A DNA stretch of 12,943 bases from Crocinitomicaceae bacterium. Its GTDB lineage: Bacteria > Bacteroidota > Bacteroidia > Flavobacteriales_D > Crocinitomicaceae. Each line of letters starts with the position of its first letter. Positions within the stretch are counted from its first letter, which is position 1. The stretch is taken from assembly GCA_024643585.1 (NCBI GenBank), contig JAHEMP010000035.1, positions 1-12,943 on the forward strand. The letters are read 5' to 3'. Of this stretch, positions 1-6,209 are shown piece after piece. Below the pieces are notes generated by a model. That model was not told the origin of the DNA and ran no database searches. It saw only the letters and a list, made by a program, of their open reading frames with translations. A program made the translations under genes and the position numbers.

Positions 1-799
1 GAGCACTTACACCAAATTCCGACTTTTTATTCAATATTTGCAAATAAGGCCTCATCATTTCCGCTCCTAGAGCACAATTTAATCCCACACTAAGCAAAGG
101 AATGTGTGAAATTGAAATTAAAAATGCTTCCGTGGTTTGACCTGTCAATGTTCTTCCGCTCTGATCTGTAATTGTGCCCGAAACCATAATGGGAGTATCT
201 AAATTTCGTTCCGTTAAAATATTGTCGATTGCAAAAAGAGCCGCTTTTGCATTCAAGGTATCGAAAACCGTTTCGACCAATAGGATGTCAACTCCACCAT
301 CCAAAAGAGCTTTGGTTTGCTCCTCGTATGCGTTTACCAATTCGTCAAAAGTTATTCCGCGGAAACCTGGGTCATTTACGTCAGGTGAAATGGATGCTGT
401 TCTATTTGTCGGACCTATTGAACCGGCTACAAATCTGGGCCGTTCAGGAAATTCTTTGTTAAATTGAATACAAACTTCTTTGGCAATTTTAGCGGAATGA
501 AAGTTAATATCATAAACATATTTTTCGAGTCCATAATCTGCTTGAGCAATCCAAGTACCTGAAAACGAATTTGTTTCTAAAATATCTGCTCCTGCCTCTA
601 AGTATTCTCGGTGGATTTTTTTGATAATGTCAGGGCGAGTCAATGACAACAAGTCATTGTTCCCTTTTAGCGATTGATCGTGGTTTTCAAACCACCCTTT
701 TCTAAAATCATTTTCTTCTAATTTATAACGTTGAATCATGGTTCCCATGGCTCCGTCTAAAACTAGAATTCTACTTTTTATAATTTCTCTAATGTCCAT
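1..799 (-). CDS. metH: Methionine synthase, homocysteine-binding N-terminal domain (partial, 3' end outside window)
   Basis: This gene encodes the homocysteine S-methyltransferase domain of cobalamin-dependent methionine synthase, which transfers a methyl group to homocysteine in the cytoplasm. I translated it by hand from the ATG at 797-799 and obtained 266 codons with no stop before the left edge. Near the N-terminus is RILVLDGAMGTMIQ, typical of MetH. GADILETNSFSGT and VAGSIGPTNRTASISPD follow, and GLNCALGAE lies at residues 239-247. Cys242 in that motif corresponds to the first zinc/homocysteine ligand of the family; the later Cys-Cys pair would lie beyond the window. A SAM-I riboswitch lies in the leader and independently supports a methionine-pathway role. 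Whether this is a full-length MetH of about 1200 residues or the separate domain of about 340 residues found in many Flavobacteriia cannot be decided here. No frameshift was seen. Confidence 0.93.
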   Translation of the reverse strand, partial: MDIREIIKSRILVLDGAMGTMIQRYKLEENDFRKGWFENHDQSLKGNNDLLSLTRPDIIKKIHREYLEAGADILETNSFSGTWIAQADYGLEKYVYDINFHSAKIAKEVCIQFNKEFPERPRFVAGSIGPTNRTASISPDVNDPGFRGITFDELVNAYEEQTKALLDGGVDILLVETVFDTLNAKAALFAIDNILTERNLDTPIMVSGTITDQSGRTLTGQTTEAFLISISHIPLLSVGLNCALGAEMMRPYLQILNKKSEFGVSA

Positions 800-845
800 T
801 TCTACAGTATAAACCTGATATCTCATCACTAAAATACGAACGTAG

Positions 846-866
846 AAAAACAGAGTGTGTTACTCC
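846..866 (-). terminator. Possible weak attenuator hairpin of the riboswitch
   Basis: On the minus strand GAGT and ACTC (853-865) pair around a 5-nt loop, with one extra G-U pair. UG and then a run of five U (846-850) follow. The position just 3' of riboswitch helix P1 fits an expression platform. The stem is only five pairs and contains little GC, and I could not draw a convincing competing antiterminator with the P1 3' strand. The call is therefore tentative. Confidence 0.3.
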
Positions 867-868
867 TC

Positions 869-972
869 AACTTATCTTGACCACCGGAGTGGATCGGAAT
901 TGGCACCTTTGCAAAGTATAGCAGGTTGCCAAGGTTTCATTGGGCCAGTCCCTCCACCTTTCTACATAAGTT
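869..972 (-). ncRNA. SAM-I (S-box) riboswitch in the metH leader
   Basis: Read on the minus strand, the segment contains the near-invariant S-box core: GGTGGAGGGACTGGCCC, then ATGAAACC, then a TTGGC...GCCAA stem (P3). After that comes a CCAC...GGTGG hairpin (P4). The closing helix P1 is AACTTAT (966-972) pairing with ATAAGTT (869-875). The aptamer lies 69 nt upstream of the metH ATG and begins just downstream of the predicted metH transcription start. In this family, binding of S-adenosylmethionine turns methionine genes off. Downstream, 853-865 can form a short GAGT/ACTC hairpin followed by five U residues (846-850). This may be a weak terminator serving as the expression platform; control at translation is also possible. 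Confidence 0.93.
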
Positions 973-1001
973 TGATACGACGAAATTAACCAATACCTTT
1001 G
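971..1001 (+). promoter_or_regulatory. Predicted promoter of the DgkA-family kinase gene
   Basis: On the plus strand TTTG (971-974), a 19-base spacer and TACCTTTG (994-1001) match both Bacteroidota promoter elements exactly. The predicted start is near 1006, giving a leader of about 45 nt before the ATG at 1051. The -33 element extends two bases into riboswitch helix P1. The -7 element lies inside the spacer of the metH promoter on the other strand. Confidence 0.6.
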
Positions 1002-1012
1002 GATTAAACAAA
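981..1012 (-). promoter_or_regulatory. Predicted metH promoter (Bacteroidota type)
   Basis: On the minus strand TTTG (1009-1012) is followed by a 20-base spacer and TAATTTCG (981-988), one mismatch from the Bacteroidota -7 consensus TAnnTTTG. The predicted start near 976 is a few bases before the first base of riboswitch helix P1 (972). That placement is what a riboswitch leader requires. The promoter overlaps the divergent promoter of the DgkA-family gene. Confidence 0.55.
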
Positions 1013-1050
1013 GTCGAAATAGTAATTTTCTTACCTGTAAATTGAAAAAA

Positions 1051-1422
1051 ATGCAAAAATCGAAACTGACTCAATCCTTTCGGGCCGCTTTTGGTGGTTT
1101 CTTTCTATTAGTAAGATCCGAAAGGAATCTAAAAATTCATCTTTTCGTTTTTGTTTTAACTTGTCTTGCCGGTTGGCTTTTTTCCATTAAACGTTCAGAA
1201 TGGTTGGCGATTCTCCTTGTTTCTGGATTGGTTATTTCCATGGAAATCATTAATTCTTCAATTGAAAAATTATGCGATTTGGTCGAGCCCAATTTTAACG
1301 AAAAAGTAAAAATTATAAAAGATACAGCAGCGGCAGCTGTTTTAGTGGCCGCAGCAATTGCTCTGTTAATTGGGATTTATATCTTTCTTCCTTATTTCTT
1401 AACCCAATGGAAAACCTCTTGA
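1051..1422 (+). CDS. dgkA: DgkA-family membrane lipid kinase (diacylglycerol/undecaprenol kinase)
   Basis: This is a small integral inner-membrane kinase of the prokaryotic DgkA family, which phosphorylates diacylglycerol or undecaprenol to recycle lipid carriers. The 123-residue length suits the family. Three hydrophobic helices lie at about residues 29-46, 50-67 and 93-115. The signature segment EIINSSIEKLCD carries Glu65, Asn68, Glu72 and Asp76, which align with E. coli DgkA Glu69, Asn72, Glu76 and Asp80. It is followed by IIKDTAAAAVL. The N-terminal SERNLKIHL resembles Gram-positive undecaprenol kinases more than E. coli DgkA, so the lipid substrate is left open. An in-frame TTG at 1042 would add three residues. 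I prefer the ATG because Bacteroidota starts are rarely TTG. The last 31 bases overlap the convergent T9SS cargo gene, and no terminator is visible between them. Confidence 0.88.
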   Translation: MQKSKLTQSFRAAFGGFFLLVRSERNLKIHLFVFVLTCLAGWLFSIKRSEWLAILLVSGLVISMEIINSSIEKLCDLVEPNFNEKVKIIKDTAAAAVLVAAAIALLIGIYIFLPYFLTQWKTS

Positions 1423-4400
1423 TATCCGTCGTCTGATTTAATTTTAAGAATATAAAAGCCATTCGAAAAGTCAGAGGTATTTATTGAATAAACTCCATTA
1501 CCTTCTACATTTTCATCAGTCGACCATATTGTTCTACCCAAATTGTCGATCATTGATATAGTTAAGTTTGTCGACCTTAAAACGGAATAATTAAAGAACA
1601 ACTCTGTTGAGCCTGGATTGGGATAAACTTTTGAAATTTCTAAATCACTACTAATCTCAGATGTAAGCGAAATTATCTTACTGTATTCGAATGATCCGTC
1701 TAAATCATAAAATTTCAATCTGTAATAATTAATACTATTGATTTGACCGACATCAGATGTCATATAATCAACAGGTTGATTACTATTTCCTTGAGCCTGG
1801 ATAGTTTCAATGGTTTCAAAATCTTTTCCGTTTCTAGAGCGTTCAATTGCGAAATAATCCGAATTTATTTCTGAAGCCGTTGTCCATTTCAAGTAGTTTA
1901 TGGTTCCTTGACGATAACCTTGGAAATTTGTTAATTCTATAGGTAACGGTGTTGAAGATTGAGCTACACCAAACGCCGAGAAGCCAATTAAACCTGTTCT
2001 TCGAATAACTGAAACGGTTGAAAAGGCACAAGTCCCGTTTAGTCCCCAAGGTGAAAAAGTGTCAGCCGCTTTTTGAACGGTCCAACCGACGGCACCTGCT
2101 GTATTTGTTGCACCGGTGCTGTATAAAGTTATATCATAGGTTCCAGATGTTGGGTTTGCAAACGCCGTAATCGTCCAAATACCCATATCTTGTGAAGGAA
2201 TATTGTAAGTTGCTGTTCCTGCACAATCTGGCAATCCAAGTGTGTTAGGAGCCCCAGCCCACGGATCGAATCGCGCTCTTAACTGAGTAATTGTCGTCGC
2301 CGCTGTAAAATTAACATTGGCTCTTTCATACAATGTAGCCGTTCCAACAGGAAAATCGTAGGAACCTAATGTGTTTATTGCTCTATATAGATTTCCATTC
2401 ACATAACTTAAAGTATTTCCTGTAGATACACAATTAGGTGCATTATTTACAACATCTACCCTAAAAGCATTCGTTGTTATCTTACCATTTGTAAGGGTTA
2501 ACGTTCCTGTCGTTGATTTGATAAACATATCCGACAATAGTGTCAAAACACCTGCGGTTTTGTTCATTACCACAAAATTCAAGTCCAATTGGGAGTTTCC
2601 TTGATTATAGGTTTGGGCTCCGGTACCATTAAAGGTTAAATTACCTGTTGTTCCCGTATTCGAAAAAGTTGAATTGCCATTGGCGTTTGTAAAGTTTCCT
2701 CCGACACGAACTCTAAATCCTGCCGTATTCAAAATACTTGTATTATTATTCGTAAGGAAATTTCCATCTACGTCAATATTGTTTACAAGAACTACCGACC
2801 CTGTCAACTTGTTAATGGTTAAATTAAAAAAGCCATCTGTATTTTCAAAAGCACCCGAAATTGTCTGTGTACCAGTTCCTATAAAGGATACTGTTGAACC
2901 CGGCTCACATATCAATGAACCATTATTTGTGAAGTTTCCGCATACTTGTAAGGTAACTCCATTTCGTATGGTTAAAGACGATCCTGCATTAATAGTGATA
3001 TTATTTACACTATACGTTCCCGTCGTTAGATCGGGCAGGTTTGAAGACGCAGCCGTTACTACTGCCGAGATGGCACACGTTGGCGAATTACATCCACTCC
3101 AGTTTTTCACTGCGTTAAAATCATTGTCGAAATTTCCACCTGACCAATAAACGATTGTCGGTAAATCATAAATTACAGGACTTAATGCTGGAAATTGAAC
3201 AGTAAAACCGGAGGTTGAATTGGTGTAATTCTGAATTACAAGAATAAATTCATCGTTTGCTACAACAGTTGGCGCTACCTCATAAGAACCATTAAATCCT
3301 GGATATGCGGCGGGAGAATTACCACTGTTTGTGGTACCCGATAAACCAAGTGCATTGTAATTGCACGCTGCTGGAGCTACACCTCCAGCATTGATCGCAG
3401 CGCAATTTGTTGAACCCGTTCCAGCCGTTTTCCACAAAATAAAATCATAATCCGATTCATCTCCTGGAGTAGAATAGCCTGGGTTATTTATTCCCGTTAT
3501 TGGGTTGGGATTTCCGTAATCGTTTGGTACAATATCAAATTCCAATGTTGTCGACCCAACTAACAAAGGGTTAATCTTTATGGTATACCAAACGGAATTT
3601 GCTTCACCTCCCGTGCAGTTTCCTGAACCATTGTGATCACACTGACCTCCGATTGCTTGATAACCAGGATTACCAACTGTAGTTGTGGCGTTACATAATG
3701 GATATGAAAACCCGCAATCTTGACCTTGTACCAATGGGAAATTTAAGTTACCATCAATAGCAAGAACGGCAAAAGATCCAGTTAAGCTATTCCAACCATC
3801 TACTGACAAATAATAAGCCGCACCAGGTGTAAGACCAGTTACAAACAATTCAGAATTACTCGGGGTGTAATTTCCACAAATTGGTGCGCTTACATTACAA
3901 GCTATTTGAGTAAGTGACGAGCAAGTACCACTGTATAGAGCTATTTGAGTTCTCTGCAAAATTGTACCTCCAGATTGAATTATTGTTCGAATACGCAAAT
4001 TTCCAGAAGCTGGAACTACAATTCGATACCAAACGGTATTGACACTTCCTCCTGTCCAACAGCTTCCAGCAGCTGGTTCAAATGAGGAGCCTGAGCATTC
4101 GTTGTTTCCTGAAGACGGCGCACCTAAAGTCAAATCAATTGCATAGCAAGGTAAATCATTGGCCGGCGGAGTGGCCGTGGATGAAACTGTAACCACATTA
4201 CTTGTACTATTTAATCCTGAACCCGAACAAAATATAACACAACGAATGTAAGTCAAACCAAGAATATTGCCTGTATAGGTTGTTGAGGTTGCACCTGGAA
4301 TATTGAACCATACAGAATTATCATTAGAATATTGCCATTGATATGTGATTCCACAACCTGCAGATGCACCTGTTAGCGTAAATGTTTTAGAAGAGCTTGC

Positions 4401-5426
4401 ACAAGTGGTAGAACCAGCTGTCGTGCTCGCCGTTCCCGGTGTAGGCGTTCCGGTACAGCCTGTAAAGCTTACTAAAACTGAATTACTATTTGCTGATATA
4501 CCTGAATTTGAGCACGTAGTAACGCATCTAAAATAAGTTGTTGTTAATATAGTCGCACTGTAGGTGGTAGACGTTGCTCCAACAATATTTGTCCAAGTAA
4601 GGTTATTAGGGGAAGATTGCCATTGATACGATATTCCGCATCCAGTTGTTGCACCAGACAAAGTGAAGTTAACTGGTGGAGAACCACAAGTTACGGAAGA
4701 GCTTGATGCACTTACCGTGCCTGTTGCAGGGGCGCCAGAACATCCTAGCAATGCACCAGGAGTGAACCGATATACAACATCATTAACAGGTTTGGTCGTT
4801 ACATTGAACTCCGTCACTGTGGATGAAACCGCAGCATTACTAACCGAAATGTATTGTCCAGAAGTTGGACCCGCTATACCAATCGAAGCACTTGTGCCTG
4901 ATTCTGTATCACCTTCACGTTGATAATTGAATTCGACAATGTTTGAGGTTTCATACAAATTCACTTTAAATGACATCATTCGATCGTTATTTCCACCTGC
5001 CGATTCATTCCAACGCATTCTATAAAACTCAATGGTGAAGACGCGGTTGGGCGCAGTACCTGACAATACATAACGAATTCTTGCTGAATTTGAACCGCTT
5101 ACTCGTAAATTATCCCAAAGTGGTGCAATAATTGGTCGCTGTGCGGAACCTGTCAAATCGTTATTGCTATTGGATGTCATTCCACCGCCAAAACCTATCC
5201 ATCCTTCGGTACAAATTTGAAGTTGGGTATAATTTATACATCCTAATGTAAATGTAAAACCAATATTTATACTAGCGCTAATACTATTATTGTCGCCAGA
5301 TGAAAAAACATCTGTCCCCGTTATTTGAGTGTAGCTTGCGGTGGTTGTGGAAAAAGTATACAGTTGACCGAACAAAGAATTCGTAACTATAAATATGCCG
5401 AAGATAAAGAGGAGGCTTTTTTTCAT
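1392..5426 (-). CDS. Large multidomain T9SS type A cargo protein (secreted or surface adhesin-like)
   Basis: This 1344-residue protein is predicted to cross the inner membrane by a Sec signal peptide (MKKSLLFIFGIFIVTNSLFGQ) and the outer membrane by the type IX secretion system. Residues 1267-1344 form a typical type A C-terminal sorting domain. It begins VYPNPGS, continues with a DNLGRTIWS-like middle and GFYILKIKS, and ends in a KK-containing tail. From the N-terminus I see a beta-rich domain to about residue 225 (GFTF...GWIGFGG...APLWDNL). Two Ig-like repeats follow (about 228-322 and 323-416), then a Cys-rich domain starting ANDLPCYAIDLT (about 422-560). A second Cys-rich domain begins GQDCGFSYPLCN (about 566-755). 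A repetitive stretch rich in GNFTNNG-like motifs (about 759-1060) may form a beta-helix. An FN3-like module starts at LPIELTNF (1161). No catalytic motif was seen. The gene lies 25 bp downstream of a small exported-protein gene. Confidence 0.9.
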   Translation of the reverse strand: MKKSLLFIFGIFIVTNSLFGQLYTFSTTTASYTQITGTDVFSSGDNNSISASINIGFTFTLGCINYTQLQICTEGWIGFGGGMTSNSNNDLTGSAQRPIIAPLWDNLRVSGSNSARIRYVLSGTAPNRVFTIEFYRMRWNESAGGNNDRMMSFKVNLYETSNIVEFNYQREGDTESGTSASIGIAGPTSGQYISVSNAAVSSTVTEFNVTTKPVNDVVYRFTPGALLGCSGAPATGTVSASSSSVTCGSPPVNFTLSGATTGCGISYQWQSSPNNLTWTNIVGATSTTYSATILTTTYFRCVTTCSNSGISANSNSVLVSFTGCTGTPTPGTASTTAGSTTCASSSKTFTLTGASAGCGITYQWQYSNDNSVWFNIPGATSTTYTGNILGLTYIRCVIFCSGSGLNSTSNVVTVSSTATPPANDLPCYAIDLTLGAPSSGNNECSGSSFEPAAGSCWTGGSVNTVWYRIVVPASGNLRIRTIIQSGGTILQRTQIALYSGTCSSLTQIACNVSAPICGNYTPSNSELFVTGLTPGAAYYLSVDGWNSLTGSFAVLAIDGNLNFPLVQGQDCGFSYPLCNATTTVGNPGYQAIGGQCDHNGSGNCTGGEANSVWYTIKINPLLVGSTTLEFDIVPNDYGNPNPITGINNPGYSTPGDESDYDFILWKTAGTGSTNCAAINAGGVAPAACNYNALGLSGTTNSGNSPAAYPGFNGSYEVAPTVVANDEFILVIQNYTNSTSGFTVQFPALSPVIYDLPTIVYWSGGNFDNDFNAVKNWSGCNSPTCAISAVVTAASSNLPDLTTGTYSVNNITINAGSSLTIRNGVTLQVCGNFTNNGSLICEPGSTVSFIGTGTQTISGAFENTDGFFNLTINKLTGSVVLVNNIDVDGNFLTNNNTSILNTAGFRVRVGGNFTNANGNSTFSNTGTTGNLTFNGTGAQTYNQGNSQLDLNFVVMNKTAGVLTLLSDMFIKSTTGTLTLTNGKITTNAFRVDVVNNAPNCVSTGNTLSYVNGNLYRAINTLGSYDFPVGTATLYERANVNFTAATTITQLRARFDPWAGAPNTLGLPDCAGTATYNIPSQDMGIWTITAFANPTSGTYDITLYSTGATNTAGAVGWTVQKAADTFSPWGLNGTCAFSTVSVIRRTGLIGFSAFGVAQSSTPLPIELTNFQGYRQGTINYLKWTTASEINSDYFAIERSRNGKDFETIETIQAQGNSNQPVDYMTSDVGQINSINYYRLKFYDLDGSFEYSKIISLTSEISSDLEISKVYPNPGSTELFFNYSVLRSTNLTISMIDNLGRTIWSTDENVEGNGVYSINTSDFSNGFYILKIKSDDGYQEVFHWVKK
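4179..4745 (-). repeat. Two tandem Ig-like repeats within the T9SS cargo gene
   Basis: Residues 228-322 and 323-416 of the protein are clearly duplicated. Each begins GC(S/T)G(A/T)P, has a GCGI(S/T)YQWQ motif in the middle, then GATSTTY, and ends with (F/I)RCV..CS.SG and NSV/NVV strands. The paired cysteines (TC, GCG, RCV, CS) are retained in both. At DNA level the copies have diverged, although the segment coding for YQWQ is still nearly identical. The duplication is therefore not recent. Confidence 0.8.
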
Positions 5427-5451
5427 AAGAAAAAGTATTTGGAGAGAATTT

Positions 5452-5883
5452 TTATCGAATAAATGCGGAGTGACCGTCCTTTACATAAAATGTTTGAGTG
5501 CCATTTAATTCATAATAGGCATGAATGTTAACCCTGTCTAGAATGGCTAATAAGAAATTCGGATAAGTCGTAGAAATATAGGAGACAATTAATTTTTTCT
5601 CCACAATATCTGCTCCACAATTTACTATTTCACCTTCGTACTTTTTAAATTCTTTAAGAACCGTAGCATACATTGCTTCGTCCATATCATCGATTTTAAA
5701 TTGAACAACACCAATTTCGTTTGATGAGTTAAGTGGAACAATAATTCCTGAACTTAAATTTTGCTCTACTGCCATTGAACCAAAGTCCTGCGCTGACAGT
5801 GATTTAGATACCAATACTAAACCTGTCAACAAAATCCAAAAGAATTTTATCCTTGAATATTCGATTTTATTTTTTACTACCAT
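5452..5883 (-). CDS. Small exported protein of unknown function, possible ferredoxin-like fold
   Basis: I do not recognise this 143-residue protein. It has a basic N-terminus followed by a hydrophobic helix (about residues 14-25) and LSAQDF, which looks like a signal peptidase I site near residue 32, so export to the periplasm or beyond is likely. The mature part reads as alternating beta and alpha elements. These are GVVQFKID, a helix DMDEAMYATVLKEFKKYEG, strands around IVNCGADIVEKKLIVSYIS, a helix TYPNFLLAILDRVN and a final strand HAYYEL. That order (beta-alpha-beta-beta-alpha-beta) suggests a ferredoxin-like or HMA-like domain without a CxxC metal motif; this is inference only. It lacks a T9SS sorting domain. 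The 25-bp gap to the downstream T9SS cargo gene implies co-transcription and perhaps a shared role. Confidence 0.75.
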   Translation of the reverse strand: MVVKNKIEYSRIKFFWILLTGLVLVSKSLSAQDFGSMAVEQNLSSGIIVPLNSSNEIGVVQFKIDDMDEAMYATVLKEFKKYEGEIVNCGADIVEKKLIVSYISTTYPNFLLAILDRVNIHAYYELNGTQTFYVKDGHSAFIR

Positions 5884-5935
5884 TATATTTTTTTCACAAA
5901 AAAACCTAGAAATCTATTTATTCTTAACAAGAACG

Positions 5936-5967
5936 TAAAAGTAGACGTTTTAGTTGTCATTTTTAAA
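5936..5967 (-). promoter_or_regulatory. Weak candidate promoter for the small exported protein / T9SS cargo unit
   Basis: On the minus strand TACTTTTA (5936-5943) is one mismatch from TAnnTTTG. A TTTA (5964-5967) lies 20 bases upstream as a degenerate -33 element. The predicted start would be near 5931, about 48 nt before the ATG at 5883. Both elements deviate from consensus, which would fit a promoter that needs an activator. A perfect palindrome lies just upstream. Confidence 0.3.
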
Positions 5968-5978
5968 TGAAAAAAAAT

Positions 5979-5998
5979 TAATTAATCTAGATTAATTA
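5979..5998. promoter_or_regulatory. Perfect 20-bp palindrome, candidate operator
   Basis: The sequence TAATTAATCTAGATTAATTA is an uninterrupted perfect palindrome of 20 bp centred between 5988 and 5989. It has no loop, so it suits binding by a dimeric protein better than an RNA hairpin. It would lie roughly 48-67 bp upstream of the predicted start of the minus-strand unit, a usual place for an activator site. AT-rich DNA makes palindromes likelier by chance, which limits confidence. Confidence 0.4.
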
Positions 5999-6016
5999 GT
6001 TGGTCTAATTCATTTT

Positions 6017-6054
6017 AAAAAAAAAGAAGACAACTCGGGAGAGTTGCCTTCTTT
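6017..6054 (-). terminator. Strong intrinsic terminator
   Basis: AAAGAAG-A-CAACTC (6023-6036) pairs with GAGTTG-C-CTTCTTT (6041-6054) around a GGGA loop, with a single mismatch, giving 13 base pairs. On the minus strand the hairpin is followed by a run of nine U (6017-6025), so it is a textbook rho-independent terminator for leftward transcription. It should end the small-RNA candidate and also any transcript reading through from the RND gene. On the plus strand the U-tract is only three. Confidence 0.8.
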
Positions 6055-6057
6055 AAT

Positions 6058-6073
6058 CTAACCTAACCTAACC
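6058..6073. repeat. Short tandem repeat (CTAAC)3
   Basis: Three adjacent CTAAC units on the plus strand (5-bp period; GTTAG on the minus strand) lie between the inner hairpin and the terminator of the small-RNA candidate. In the predicted RNA this is a G/U-rich single-stranded segment that could serve as a binding or pairing site. It is too short to be a microsatellite of note on its own. Confidence 0.6.
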
Positions 6074-6086
6074 ACTATTCACTGAA

Positions 6087-6104
6087 AAAGATTGTTCAAT
6101 CTTT
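6087..6104. other. Perfect 8-bp inverted repeat inside the small-RNA candidate
   Basis: AAAGATTG and CAATCTTT are separated by two bases, so the effective RNA hairpin is about six pairs with a six-base loop. On the minus strand it runs directly into a run of five U (TCTTTTT), so it could act as an early weak terminator. It could equally be a structural element of the RNA. Confidence 0.45.
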
Positions 6105-6131
6105 ATGATTTTTCTTCTAACTATTGATAAG

Positions 6132-6161
6132 CAAATATACTAGGAAAACTCAACAAAACAA
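6132..6161 (-). promoter_or_regulatory. Predicted promoter of the small-RNA candidate
   Basis: On the minus strand TTG (6159-6161), a 19-base spacer and TATATTTG (6132-6139) match the Bacteroidota promoter consensus, with a perfect -7 element. It lies downstream of the RND gene stop codon (6210), pointing away from it. It is therefore not a promoter for the efflux operon. Confidence 0.55.
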
Positions 6162-6209
6162 GAAATTTTATTAAGAAATTCGATACGCAAATAATAAAAT
6201 TAAGATTTT

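Larger units (their letters stand above)
6017..6128 (-). ncRNA. Candidate small RNA of about 110 nt with its own promoter and terminator
   Basis: A strong promoter (6132-6161) and an intrinsic terminator (6017-6054) on the same strand bracket about 110 nt with no ATG-initiated ORF. The predicted RNA starts near 6128. It contains a small hairpin (AAAGATTG pairing with CAATCTTT, 6087-6104), then a GGTTAG-type tandem repeat (6058-6073), then the terminator hairpin with a nine-U tail. I do not recognise the family. It does not resemble SRP RNA, tmRNA or RNase P RNA. It could instead be a leader attenuated before the gene at 5883, or a degenerate remnant. Confidence 0.45.

Noticed and set aside
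174..467. Plus-strand open frames opposite metH.
   Set aside because: The minus-strand reading is unambiguously MetH with diagnostic motifs.
1042..1050. TTG start for the lipid kinase, adding three residues.
   Set aside because: The ATG nine bases later is a better start, and the family aligns without the extra residues. It cannot be fully excluded.
2674..3150. Plus-strand open frame of 158 codons opposite the T9SS cargo gene.
   Set aside because: It lies entirely antisense to a clearly coding, domain-rich protein. Its Pro/Val/Phe-rich composition is that of a shadow frame, with no signal or motif.
4345..4923. Two plus-strand open frames opposite the Ig-like repeats.
   Set aside because: They are shadow frames produced by the repeated codon pattern of the Ig-like domains, which explains why two similar ones occur.
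5932..5949. AACGT-N8-ACGTT inverted repeat upstream of the small exported-protein gene.
   Set aside because: Five-base arms are expected by chance in a region this size. It overlaps the candidate -7 element but adds no independent support.
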